Below are positions 54,558-63,798 of a stretch of 64,000 nt of DNA, one piece after another. The stretch is from positions 6,041,501 through 6,105,500 of the forward strand of contig NZ_CP030059.1 in the NCBI RefSeq assembly GCF_015291745.1. Reading direction: 5' to 3'. Position numbers and translations under genes: made by a program. The DNA comes from Bradyrhizobium sp. CCBAU 53351 (GTDB taxonomy: Bacteria; Pseudomonadota; Alphaproteobacteria; Rhizobiales; Xanthobacteraceae). The notes under the pieces are model-generated. The model was not told the origin of the DNA and ran no database searches. It was given only the letters and a program-made list of their open reading frames with translations. Within the stretch, counting starts at the first letter, position 1. Every line of letters starts with the position of its first letter.

Positions 54558-55349
54558 CTACTCCGTCCGGATCGGCGAATCCTTCAGGCCATTATCGTCA
54601 TAGGCCTTGCGCAGCGTGCCGTTGGACGTGGCCTCGGCCATGAACTTGCTGACGAAGGCCAGCGCCTGGTTGTGGCCGAGCGGCACGGCGACGGCGGTCA
54701 CCGTCTTCTTGAACGTTTCGTCCAGCACGCGCGTACCCGGGATCTTCTGCGCCATCTTGTTGAGCTGGTCGCGCGACAGGGCGAAGGCGTCGATCTCGCC
54801 GCTCTTCAACAGGCCGAAGATCTCGTCATAGGTCTGATAGCCCGTGACCTTCGCATGCTTTAGATGCGCGATCGCACCGCGCATGGTCGTCGTGGCGTTG
54901 ACGGCCGCAACCTTGATGCCGGGCTGGTCGAGCGTCGCAAAATTGCTGACCGCCGAGCCGGGCTTGACGATGTAGGTGGCGTCCGCGACCTCGTAGATCG
55001 GGCCGAACAGCATCCTGGTCTCGCGCTCGGGATCCTTAGGGAGCCAGGTGACGTCCCACGTCCCTTTTGACGCAGCGTCGGTGATCTGCCCGGAATTCTG
55101 GTGCACGACATATTCGACGGGGAGACCGAGCTGTGCAGCCATCGCCTTGCCGAGATCGACGGGCACGCCGGCATAGCCGGCTTCGGTCCTGGTCGACCAG
55201 AACGCGCCGCCTGCGGGGCTGATGGCGATCGCGACCCGCAGCTTGCCGGTCGGCGCGATCTCGTCTTTCAGGCCATCTGCTAGCGCGGGCATGGCAACGA
55301 TCGCTGCGAGAGCGAGGCCCGCGAGGGCCGACCGGAATGGCGTTGGCAT
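54558..55349 (-). CDS. Periplasmic amino-acid-type substrate-binding protein
   Basis: The 263-residue protein has a signal peptide (ends ALA, near residue 24) and the SBP_bac_3 fold: TGKLRVAIAISPAGGAFWST, the VPVDLGKAMAAQLGLPVEYV helix, and DVTWLPKDPERETRMLFGPIY. It binds a polar amino acid or similar ligand for an ABC importer or a regulator. No permease or ATPase genes are adjacent, so partners lie elsewhere or it acts alone. Confidence 0.8.
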   Translation of the reverse strand: MPTPFRSALAGLALAAIVAMPALADGLKDEIAPTGKLRVAIAISPAGGAFWSTRTEAGYAGVPVDLGKAMAAQLGLPVEYVVHQNSGQITDAASKGTWDVTWLPKDPERETRMLFGPIYEVADATYIVKPGSAVSNFATLDQPGIKVAAVNATTTMRGAIAHLKHAKVTGYQTYDEIFGLLKSGEIDAFALSRDQLNKMAQKIPGTRVLDETFKKTVTAVAVPLGHNQALAFVSKFMAEATSNGTLRKAYDDNGLKDSPIRTE

Positions 55350-55582
55350 GTCATGGTCTCCTCACCTTTTCTTCTTCCCGGCCGCTCCGTTCGGCTCGCG
55401 GCCTTTGATACAATTCTGGTCGATCACACCCTCGGTGAAAAGCGGTTTGTCGTGATAAACTTGTCAAAGGCCACATCGCTCGTTGCAGTGCAAGGCCGGC
55501 GACTGCCATGGCTATGGTGTTCCACGGCCAGTCGTTTGTTGCTAGCCTGCCGCATCAACAGACAGCAATCGGGGGCCACCGA

Positions 55583-56776
55583 ATGACCGCAGCGAATCCC
55601 GCCTCTCGCGCACGACGCAATGGCGCGTGGAGGCATATCGTGCGGGGCCTTTGCGCTGCGGCGTCCGTGGCCTTGCTCGCCGGCTGCGAGGACAAGAACA
55701 CATTCGTGGCGCCGCCCCCGCCCAAGGTGGACGTGGCAACGCCCGTGCAACGCCCGGTGACGCGCTACATCGAGGCCACCGGCAACACGGCGCCGATCAA
55801 GAGCGTCGATCTCGTCGCGCGGGTGCAGGGCTTTCTGCAATCGATCGACTATCAGGACGGCAGCTTCGTCAAGCAGGGCACCCAGCTGTTCACGATCGAG
55901 CCGGAGACCTACAAGCTCAAGCTCGAACAGGCGCAGGCGGCCGAGACCGGCGCGCAGGCCTCGGTCCGGCAGTCGGAAGCCGATTACAAGCGACAGGCGG
56001 AGCTGGTGCAGCGCCAGGCCGTCTCGCAGGCCACGCTCGATAATTCCACCTCGGCGCGTGACAACGCCCAGGCCAATCTGCAGCAGGCGCAGGCCAACAC
56101 CAAGCTGGCCCAGGTCAATTACGGCTACACCAAGGTGACCGCGCCGTTCGACGGCATCGTCAGCGCCCACATGGTCTCGGTCGGCGAGCTCGTCGGCGTC
56201 TCCTCGCCGACCCAGCTGGCCTCCATCGTCGCGATGGACCCGATCTATGTGAACTTCACCGTCAACGAGCAGGACGTGCTGCGCATCCGCGCGGAAGCCA
56301 CCCGCCGTGGACTGACGCCCGCCGACATGAAGCAATTCCCGATTCAGGTGGGACTGCAGACCGAGACCGGCTATCCGCACGAGGGCAAGCTCGACTACGT
56401 CTCGCCGACGCTTAATCAATCGACGGGCACGCTGGCGGTGCGCGGCCTCGTGCCCAACGACAAGCGGGTGCTGCTGCCCGGCTATTTCGTCCGCGTCCGC
56501 GTGCCCTTCGACCAGGAGAAGAGCGCCCTGCTCGTCCCCGATACGGCGCTCGGCAGCGACCAGGGCGGCCGCTATGTGCTGGTGGTCAACGCCGACAACG
56601 TCGTCGAGCAGCGCAAGGTGCAGATCGGCCCGGTCGACAATGGCCTGCGCGTCATCGAAAGCGGCCTGAAGCCGGAGGACCGCGTCGTCATCGCGGGGCT
56701 GTTGCGGGTGATCCCGGGCCAGAAGATCGATCCGCAGGTGACGAAGATCGAGCAGTCGCAGGCCTCGAGCAAGTAA
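55583..56776 (+). CDS. RND efflux periplasmic adaptor (membrane fusion) lipoprotein
   Basis: The 397-residue protein carries a lipobox (LLAGC, Cys near residue 35) after a basic, longer than usual N-terminus. A lipoyl-like domain (VDLVARVQGFLQSIDYQDGSFVKQG), a coiled-coil hairpin (about 125-185), and barrel and membrane-proximal domains follow. It bridges the inner-membrane pump to an outer-membrane channel. The ATG at 55583 is preceded by GGGGG. The RND pump follows 12 bases later; no TolC-type gene or TetR regulator is adjacent. Confidence 0.85.
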   Translation: MTAANPASRARRNGAWRHIVRGLCAAASVALLAGCEDKNTFVAPPPPKVDVATPVQRPVTRYIEATGNTAPIKSVDLVARVQGFLQSIDYQDGSFVKQGTQLFTIEPETYKLKLEQAQAAETGAQASVRQSEADYKRQAELVQRQAVSQATLDNSTSARDNAQANLQQAQANTKLAQVNYGYTKVTAPFDGIVSAHMVSVGELVGVSSPTQLASIVAMDPIYVNFTVNEQDVLRIRAEATRRGLTPADMKQFPIQVGLQTETGYPHEGKLDYVSPTLNQSTGTLAVRGLVPNDKRVLLPGYFVRVRVPFDQEKSALLVPDTALGSDQGGRYVLVVNADNVVEQRKVQIGPVDNGLRVIESGLKPEDRVVIAGLLRVIPGQKIDPQVTKIEQSQASSK

Positions 56777-56788
56777 GGGCTGCCAGCC

Positions 56789-59700
56789 ATGATCTCGCAA
56801 TTCTTCATCGAGCGGCCGGTCCTCTCGAACGTCATCGCGCTGCTGATGATCCTGATCGGCGGCGTCGCGCTGTTCAACCTCGCCATCGCGCAATATCCTG
56901 ACGTGGTGCCGCCGACCGTGCAGGTCACCACGCGCTATCCCGGCGCCAGCGCCAAGACCGTGATCGACACAGTTGCCTTGCCGATCGAGCAGCAGGTCAA
57001 CGGCGTCGAGGACATGCTCTACATGCAGTCCTATAGCGGCTCCGACGGCACCTATACGCTGACGGTGACCTTCAAGATCGGCACCGATCTCAACTTCGCG
57101 CAGGTGCTGGTGCAGAACCGCGTCTCCAGCGCGCTGTCGCAATTGCCGCAGGCCGTGCAGAACCAGGGCGTCACCGTGCAGAAGCGGTCGACGTCGATCC
57201 TCCTGTTCGTGACGCTGACCTCGCCGGATTCGCGATACGACAGCCTCTATTTGAGCAACTACGCCACCATCAACATCCGCGACGAGCTCTCCCGCCTGCC
57301 CGGTGTCGGCAACGTCACCGTGTTCGGCGCCGGCCAATATTCGATGCGGGTCTGGCTCGATCCGAACAAGTTGCAGGTCCGCGGCCTGGTGCCGCAGGAT
57401 GTCATCCAGGCGATCCAGCAGCAGAGCCAGCAGGTCGCCGCCGGCCAGGTCGGCGCGCCGCCGACGCCGCCGGGACAGGCGTTCCAGTACACGCTCAACG
57501 TCAACGGCCGGCTCGACGACACCAGCCAGTTCGAGAACATCATCGTCAAGTCAGGCAGCAGCGGCGACGTCACGCGTGTGCGCGACGTCGGCTGGGTCGA
57601 GCTGGGGGCGCAAACCTACAGCCAGATCTTCTCGCTGAACAAGCAGCCGGCCGTCGGCATCGGCGTGTTCCAGTCGCCCGGCGCCAACGCGCTGCAGGTC
57701 GAGCAGGCCGTCGAGAAGAAGATGGCGGAGCTCGCCAAGCGGTTTCCGGAGGGCGTCAAATACGACACGCCGTTCGACACCACCAAATTCGTCGAGGCCT
57801 CGGTGCACGAGGTCTACATGACGCTGATCGAGGCCGGCCTGCTGGTGCTGGTCGTGATCCTGGTGTTCCTGCAGGACTGGCGCGCGATGCTGGTGCCGGC
57901 AACCACCGTGCCCGTCACCATCATCGGTGCCTTCGCGGCGATGGCGGCGCTCGGCTTCACCATCAACATGTCGACGCTGTTCGCGATCGTGCTCGCGATC
58001 GGTATCGTGGTCGACGACGCCATCGTCGTCGTGGAAGGCGCCGCGCACAACATCGAGCGGGGCATGAACGGCCACGACGCCGCGATCAAGGCGATGGACC
58101 AGCTGTTCGCGCCGATCGTCGGCATCACGCTGGTGCTGATCTCGGTGTTTCTGCCGGCCTCCTTCCTTGCCGGCCTCACCGGGCGGATCTATTCGCAATT
58201 CGCGCTGGTGATCGCCGCGACCGCGCTTTTGTCCGCCATCAACGCGGCGACGTTGAAGCCGACGCAATGCGCGCTGTGGCTGCGGCCGGCGGTGCCGCCG
58301 GAGCAACGCAATTTCTTCTACCGCGGCTTCAACGCGGTCTATGACCGCGTCGAGCGCGGCTACACCAGGTTGATCACGTTCCTCGTCAAGCACGCCACTA
58401 TCTCGGTCGCGTTCGCGCTTCTGGTGATCGGCGCCAGCGGCTACGGCCTGTCGCGGGTGCCGACCGGCTTCTTGCCGATCGAGGACCAGGGCTACCTGAT
58501 CGCCGCGGTGCAGCTGCCCGACGGCGCCGCGCTGGAGCGGACCCAGGCGGTGCTCGACAGGGCCAGCACACTGATCAAGGAGACCCCCGGCGTCCAGCAG
58601 GTCATCACCATCGCCGGCATCTCCGCGCTCGACAACAGCGCCAGCCTTGCCAATGCCGGCGTCGCCTACATCATCCTGAAGGACTGGGACGCGCGCAAAG
58701 GACCCGGCGAGGATCTGCGCTCGCTGGTGTACGGCCTCAACGACAAGCTCGCGGCCATCATGGAGGCCCGCACCATCGTGCTGCCGCCGCCGCCGATCCA
58801 GGGCATCGGCAACGCCGCCGGCTTCTCGATGCAGGTCGAGCTGCGCGACGGCAACAGCGATTTCGCCAAGCTGCAGGCCATCACCGGCGCGATGGTCTCG
58901 AACGGCCAGAGCCAGAGCGCGCTGCAGCGGGTGCAGTCCTCGTTCCGCTCTTCGGTACCGCAATTCAACGTCGAGATCGATCGCGTCAAGACCCAGACGC
59001 TGCACGTCACCACCGATCAGGTGTTCTCGGCGCTGTCGACCTATCTCGGCTCGTCCTATGTCAACCAGTTCAACAAGTTCGGCCGCGTGTTCCAGGTCTA
59101 TACGCAGGCCGATCCGGCCTTCCGCGTCACCGAGCGCGACATCGCCAACATGCAGGTGCGCAACTCGAACGGCGACATGATCCCGATCGGCACGGTCGCC
59201 AAGATCACGCCGGCCACGGGGCCGTCGCTGATCAGCCTCTACAATCTCTATCCCTCCTCGACCGTGATCGGCCTGCCGGCACAGGGCTATTCTTCCGGCC
59301 AGTCGCTGAAGCTGATGGAGGAGATCGCGGACAAGACGCTGCCGCCGGGCACCGGCTACGAATGGACCGCGATGTCCTATCAGGAGAAGGCGGTGTCGAA
59401 CCAGATCTACTGGGTGTTCGGCCTTGCCATGCTGCTGGTCTATTTGGTGCTCGCCGGCCAGTATGAGAGCTGGTACGCACCGATCTCGGTGATCCTCGCC
59501 GTGCCGCTGTCGCTGCTCGGGCCGATGCTGATCCTCTCCGCCCTCAAGATCGACAACAACCTCTATTGCCAGATCGGCCTGATCCTCCTGATCGCGCTGT
59601 CGGCCAAGAACGCGATCCTGATCGTCGAGGTCGGGCTCGAGCTGCACGGCCGCGACGGCAAGCCCGTTCTGGAGTCCGCGATAGAAGCGGCGCGCGCCCG

Positions 59701-59938
59701 CTTCCGCCCGATCCTGATGACATCGTTCGCCTTCATCCTCGGCGTGGTGCCCCTGGTGCTCGCCACCGGCGCCGGCGCCAGCGCCCGCAAGTCGATCGGC
59801 ATCACGGTCTTCTCGGGCATGCTGGCCTCGACCTGCCTCGCGGTGCTGTTCGTGCCGGCCTTCTTCGTGGTGGTGCAGCGCTTCGAGAACTGGCGGGCGA
59901 GCAAGAAGGCGCCGAAGGTGGCCGAGGTGAAGCCCTAG
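56789..59938 (+). CDS. RND multidrug efflux permease (HAE1/AcrB family)
   Basis: This 1049-residue inner-membrane proton-driven pump matches AcrB/MexB length (about 1050). The N-terminus MISQFFIERPVLSNVIALLMIL and the AQYPDVVPPTVQVTTRYPGAS block are typical. Proton-relay aspartates are in GIVVDDAIVVVE, in the fourth membrane helix, and a lysine is in the tenth (IALSAKNAILIVEV). Two large periplasmic loops follow the usual pattern. It exports drugs or other amphiphiles with the adaptor upstream. Its stop shares the CTAG with the convergent antiporter gene. Confidence 0.95.
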   Translation: MISQFFIERPVLSNVIALLMILIGGVALFNLAIAQYPDVVPPTVQVTTRYPGASAKTVIDTVALPIEQQVNGVEDMLYMQSYSGSDGTYTLTVTFKIGTDLNFAQVLVQNRVSSALSQLPQAVQNQGVTVQKRSTSILLFVTLTSPDSRYDSLYLSNYATINIRDELSRLPGVGNVTVFGAGQYSMRVWLDPNKLQVRGLVPQDVIQAIQQQSQQVAAGQVGAPPTPPGQAFQYTLNVNGRLDDTSQFENIIVKSGSSGDVTRVRDVGWVELGAQTYSQIFSLNKQPAVGIGVFQSPGANALQVEQAVEKKMAELAKRFPEGVKYDTPFDTTKFVEASVHEVYMTLIEAGLLVLVVILVFLQDWRAMLVPATTVPVTIIGAFAAMAALGFTINMSTLFAIVLAIGIVVDDAIVVVEGAAHNIERGMNGHDAAIKAMDQLFAPIVGITLVLISVFLPASFLAGLTGRIYSQFALVIAATALLSAINAATLKPTQCALWLRPAVPPEQRNFFYRGFNAVYDRVERGYTRLITFLVKHATISVAFALLVIGASGYGLSRVPTGFLPIEDQGYLIAAVQLPDGAALERTQAVLDRASTLIKETPGVQQVITIAGISALDNSASLANAGVAYIILKDWDARKGPGEDLRSLVYGLNDKLAAIMEARTIVLPPPPIQGIGNAAGFSMQVELRDGNSDFAKLQAITGAMVSNGQSQSALQRVQSSFRSSVPQFNVEIDRVKTQTLHVTTDQVFSALSTYLGSSYVNQFNKFGRVFQVYTQADPAFRVTERDIANMQVRNSNGDMIPIGTVAKITPATGPSLISLYNLYPSSTVIGLPAQGYSSGQSLKLMEEIADKTLPPGTGYEWTAMSYQEKAVSNQIYWVFGLAMLLVYLVLAGQYESWYAPISVILAVPLSLLGPMLILSALKIDNNLYCQIGLILLIALSAKNAILIVEVGLELHGRDGKPVLESAIEAARARFRPILMTSFAFILGVVPLVLATGAGASARKSIGITVFSGMLASTCLAVLFVPAFFVVVQRFENWRASKKAPKVAEVKP

Positions 59939-62202
59939 CCCTTCTCCGCCGGGGCCTGCCGCGCTTCGCCGCTCGACACCAGCAGCACCGAGACTTTCGA
60001 TTGCCGCAGCACGGCGTCGGCGACGCCGCCGAAGGAGAGATGATCGGCCTGGATGCGGTCGACGCCCATGACGACGAGATCGACGTCGGTGGTGTCGATC
60101 TCGCGCAGGATCGCCGCCTCCGGCGCCCGGTTCACCCGCAGCGTGGTGGTGATGTCGACGTCGTAGCGGGCGGCGAGATCGCTGGCGTCCTTGAGGATGC
60201 CCGCCTCCTGACTGAGGCCGCGGGAGGTGCCGCGCTGCGCGCCCTTGTCGCGCGTCGTCGCGACATAGATCACCCGGAGCGAGCCTGATCCTCCTTGCGC
60301 CAGCGCAACTGCGACCTCGGCGCCGCGCTTGGAGATGCCGCTGCCGGAGACCGGGACGAGGATGTTGAGTCCTTCGGGCATCGGCTGCTTCAGGTGCTTG
60401 CCCTTGGCCGCGGCGATCGCGAGCGGTCCCTCGAACGTTGTGGCAATGTCCTCGATCTTGCGGTCGAAGCGATCCTTGGTCGCGGCGACCTTGTCGACGC
60501 CGACGACGAGGAGATCAAAACCCTTGCGCGCCTCCTCGGCGATGGTCTCGCCGAGCTCCGCACGCCTCGCGCGGGTCACGACGTCGACGCTGCCGGTGTC
60601 TCCCTCGGTGTTGGCGGCCACCGCCTCGGCCGCCTTCTTCACCACGGCTTCGTGGCTCTCCTCCGCGTCGCGGCCCTTCTCCTGCTCCTCCGGCCGCTTG
60701 CCGATATGCAGCACGGTGATAGGCAGGCCGCGCATGCCGGCGATCAGGCCCGCGAGGTGGGCGGCAAAGGTGGCATTGACGCTTTCGTCCACCGCCAGCA
60801 GAGGGCGCTCGAGATTGGCGAGGAAGCCGCGCTTTTCGAACTCTTCCCGCTCCAGCCGCTCCTTCTCCTCCTTGTTCATCGGCAGCCGCGCCAGCGCCGC
60901 GCGCAGCATCGGCGGCATCGCCATCGTGGTCACGATCGCCATGGTCACGATCATCGTGAACAGGTTCTGGCTGAGCACGCCGATGGACAGGCCAATGGTC
61001 GCGATGATGACCTCGGTCGAGCCGCGGGCATTCATGCCGCTCGCGAGCGCCAGCGACTCCCGCGTGCTGAGGCCGCCGACCGTGCCGCCGACGAAGGCGC
61101 CGCCGAACTTGCCGACGCTGGCGATCATAACCAGGAGGCCGGTGAGCATCAGCAGATGGGGATCGCGCAGCACGGAGAGATCGGCGGCAAGGCCGGCCAG
61201 GCCAAAGAACACCGGCATGAAGAAGCTCGAGATCAGCCCGCGCAGGCGCTCGTCGATCTGCCGCGTCAGGATCGGGGATTCCCCGACCAGGATGCCGGCG
61301 ACGAAAGCCCCCAGCACGGTGTGCACGCCGATCAGATGCGTGATCATCGCCATCGCGCACATCAGCAGCAGGATCACCGTGATGACGGCCGCGGCGCTGA
61401 CGAGATTGTCGTTGGCCCAGCGGATCAGCTGAAACACCAGCCGGCGGCCGATCGTGAAACTGACGGCGAGGAAGGCGAGCGTGCCCAGCACGGCTTTCGC
61501 CACCGAGGCGATATCCAGCGCCCCATGCGAGGCCAGGCTGAAGATGACGGCGATGATGATCCAGCCGATGGTGTCGTCGATCACGGCGGTCGCGACGATG
61601 ATCTGCCCGACATTGCGCCGCATGAAGTTCATCTCGCGCACGACCACGGCAACGATCTTCACCGAGGAGATCGACAGCGCCGTGCCCATGAACAGCGAGG
61701 CGACGAGACGTTGTTGCGGATTGGGCAGCAGCGCATCGGGCAGGAATTCGCCGAGCGCGAAGCCGCAGGCGAAGGGCACGAGGATGCCGGCGATCGAGAT
61801 CGCGATCGCAGCCTTGCCGACCTTGCGGACCAGCTTGAGATCGGTCTCCATGCCGGTGAGCAGCAGAAGCAGCAGGATGCCGACCTGCGCGATGCCGTCG
61901 ATCATCGCCTTCTGCTCGGGCGATTTGGGGAAGATCGCGGCTTGCGCCTCCGGCCAGACCCAGCCGAACAGCGACGGACCGAGGATGATGCCGGCGAGCA
62001 GCTCGCCGATCACCGAGGGTTGGCCGATCCGCTGCATGATCTCGCCAAGACCGCGGCCCACCGCGATCAGCAGCACGATCTGCGCCACCAGCAGGAATTC
62101 GGACGGGCCGGCCGGTTTGCCCGTTTCAGCGCCGGCCGCAATGGTGGTGAGGACGAGCGCCGCGAAGGCAAGGCTGGCCGATCCGAGCAGGCGCCATGGC
62201 AT
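59935..62202 (-). CDS. Cation/proton antiporter with two universal-stress domains
   Basis: The 755-residue protein has an N-terminal hydrophobic leader. A CPA2-type exchanger domain of about 11-12 helices follows (residues 35-425; GRGLGEIMQRIGQPSVIGEL, FVAGILVGESPIL, and the ATAVIDDTIGW motif). Then come a charged linker and two USP domains (about 450-600 and 610-745), the second ending SFGGVADAVLRQSKVSVLLVSS. KefB-like RCK domains are absent, so regulation probably works through USP. It is convergent with the RND pump gene (stop codons overlap). Confidence 0.85.
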   Translation of the reverse strand: MPWRLLGSASLAFAALVLTTIAAGAETGKPAGPSEFLLVAQIVLLIAVGRGLGEIMQRIGQPSVIGELLAGIILGPSLFGWVWPEAQAAIFPKSPEQKAMIDGIAQVGILLLLLLTGMETDLKLVRKVGKAAIAISIAGILVPFACGFALGEFLPDALLPNPQQRLVASLFMGTALSISSVKIVAVVVREMNFMRRNVGQIIVATAVIDDTIGWIIIAVIFSLASHGALDIASVAKAVLGTLAFLAVSFTIGRRLVFQLIRWANDNLVSAAAVITVILLLMCAMAMITHLIGVHTVLGAFVAGILVGESPILTRQIDERLRGLISSFFMPVFFGLAGLAADLSVLRDPHLLMLTGLLVMIASVGKFGGAFVGGTVGGLSTRESLALASGMNARGSTEVIIATIGLSIGVLSQNLFTMIVTMAIVTTMAMPPMLRAALARLPMNKEEKERLEREEFEKRGFLANLERPLLAVDESVNATFAAHLAGLIAGMRGLPITVLHIGKRPEEQEKGRDAEESHEAVVKKAAEAVAANTEGDTGSVDVVTRARRAELGETIAEEARKGFDLLVVGVDKVAATKDRFDRKIEDIATTFEGPLAIAAAKGKHLKQPMPEGLNILVPVSGSGISKRGAEVAVALAQGGSGSLRVIYVATTRDKGAQRGTSRGLSQEAGILKDASDLAARYDVDITTTLRVNRAPEAAILREIDTTDVDLVVMGVDRIQADHLSFGGVADAVLRQSKVSVLLVSSGEARQAPAEKG

Positions 62203-62298
62203 GCAGATGTCTTTCCCCCTTTGCCCCGGTGTCGGGGCCACGGGGATAGAACCCGCGGGAGGTGGCGCGGGTTCCCGGCAGAGGAGGCTGCCGGCGGC

Positions 62299-62402
62299 AA
62301 CAAAAAGTCGAAAACAACCCCATGCACAGTAGGGATGGAGTTGAAAAGGCTCGGGAAAATTTTGGCGTTACCGAAGCGCTTTGCTCCGTCGGGCAAAACA
62401 GG
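62299..62402 (-). repeat. Dispersed repeat R3, copy B (reverse orientation)
   Basis: Reading the minus strand it matches copy A at 200-310: tgttttgcccgacgg (62400 downward), a variable 40-base stretch, then ccctactgtgcatgggg and a T-rich end. A run of 23 bases (62312-62334) is identical to 274-296. It lies between the antiporter start and repeat R1 copy 3. Confidence 0.75.
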
Positions 62403-62430
62403 AGTTGGAGCGGGATCATGGACGGTGCGA

Positions 62431-62568
62431 GCGTGCCCCCGGACGCAGCGCAGCGTCTTTTCGACGAGGCGCTGCAGAGCCGGGGCCCATCTCGCCGCAT
62501 GCCATGTCGCTTCTGGGTCCGGCTCTGCGCGGCAACGCTCGCGCGTTGCAGCTTGTCCGGGACACGAG
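62431..62568. repeat. Palindromic repeat R1, copy 3
   Basis: It begins gcgtgcccccggacgcagcg and ends gtccgggacacgag. Internal gagccggggcccatctcgcc and the mirror ggtccggctctgcg match the copies at 4143 and 21886. It is adjacent to the MFS gene stop at 62574. Confidence 0.75.
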
Positions 62569-62573
62569 GCCCC

Positions 62574-63746
62574 TCACACGGGCTGCGGCGTCCGGATCTC
62601 GCGGGGCAGGATGATCGCGGCTGCGATGGCGAGCAGGCAGAGGCCGGCGAAGGCGTGCAGCATGGTGACGAAGCCGCCCTGCTCGTAGAGCCAGGCAACC
62701 AGGCCGACCGAAGCACCCGCCGCGGTGAAGCCGATGAAGTAACGCACGGCGTAGGCGCGCGAGCGCCATTCCTCGCTGGTGTATTTGCCGACCATGGCGT
62801 CGTTGACCGTGACCTGGCCGAACGCGCCCATGACGATGCCGATCGACACCAGGATCAGCGGCAGATTGTTCAGGGTCGCGGCGAGATAGAGGAACGGCGC
62901 CAGCATGAAGGACAGCGGCAACGCCACCGTCTTCAGCGAGTAGCGGTCGAGCAGCCGGCCGATCGTGTACTGCGTCATCGCGCCGAACACGTAGACGCAG
63001 GCGGCGATGACGCCGAGCAGCGCCGGGCTTCTCGTCAAGTCCGCCAGCCGCTCCGCGAACAGCTTCGGCAGCGCCACGGTGACGGCGTTGAACGTCGTGG
63101 AGATCGCGATCACCACGATCAGCAGCGACAGCACCACGCGCCACATGTCCTGCTTGGCCACCCGCGCCTGCGCCGCCGCCTGCTTGGCGCCCTTGCGGTC
63201 CTCGTGCACGACCATCATCGCAAAGGCGAGGCCGATCAGGATCGTGACCACGCCGGGAACGATGAAGGCAAAACGCCAGCCGAGATATTGCCCGATCACG
63301 CCGGTGACCAGCGCCGAGGAGGCGACGCCGAGATTGCCCCAGACGCCGTTGATGCCCATCTCGCGGCCGAGCCGGTCGGCATAGGACACGATCATTGCGG
63401 TGCCGACCGGATGATAGATCGAGCCAAAGATGCCGATCGAAAGCAGCGCGGCGCCGAGCTGCGCCGGGGTCTGCACGAAGCCGACCGCGATCATGGACAG
63501 ACCGATGCCGACGAAGAAGATCAGCATCATGTGGCGGCGGCTCCAGCGGTCCCCCAGCCAGCCGGTGAGCAGCGAGCCGGCGCCGAAGGCGACGAAGCCC
63601 GGCGTCGCGTAAGGCAAAAGTTCCGAATAGGCCATGCCGAGCGCCGGGCCCATGATGATGACGGCGGCGGCGAAGATCAGCATCGAATAATGGTCGATGA
63701 AATGGCCTGCGTTGACGAAACTGATCACCCGGCTGGGGCTGTTCAT
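62574..63746 (-). CDS. MFS transporter
   Basis: The 390-residue protein has about 12 helices in two halves. The first half carries GSLLTGWLGDRWSRRHMMLI, the loop 2-3 motif of the major facilitator superfamily, and IGIFGSIYHPVGTAMIVSYADRLGREMGINGVWG. The second half has YTIGRLLDRYSLKTVALP. It resembles the fosmidomycin-resistance/nitrate-porter-like side of the MFS. The start MNSPSRVISFVNAGHFIDHY at 63746 matches that group. The divergent AraC-type gene starts 50-60 bases away. Confidence 0.85.
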   Translation of the reverse strand: MNSPSRVISFVNAGHFIDHYSMLIFAAAVIIMGPALGMAYSELLPYATPGFVAFGAGSLLTGWLGDRWSRRHMMLIFFVGIGLSMIAVGFVQTPAQLGAALLSIGIFGSIYHPVGTAMIVSYADRLGREMGINGVWGNLGVASSALVTGVIGQYLGWRFAFIVPGVVTILIGLAFAMMVVHEDRKGAKQAAAQARVAKQDMWRVVLSLLIVVIAISTTFNAVTVALPKLFAERLADLTRSPALLGVIAACVYVFGAMTQYTIGRLLDRYSLKTVALPLSFMLAPFLYLAATLNNLPLILVSIGIVMGAFGQVTVNDAMVGKYTSEEWRSRAYAVRYFIGFTAAGASVGLVAWLYEQGGFVTMLHAFAGLCLLAIAAAIILPREIRTPQPV

Positions 63747-63798
63747 TCCCGAATCCTCTCCTGCTCCGAAATGAGTTATATGTCCTCCCCATGACGGG

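Noticed and set aside
57551..59647. A 698-codon open frame opposite the RND pump gene
   Set aside because: Antisense shadow of a G+C-rich gene. Its composition (Arg, His, Asp, Leu runs) is that of a complement frame, and the pump on the plus strand is unmistakable.
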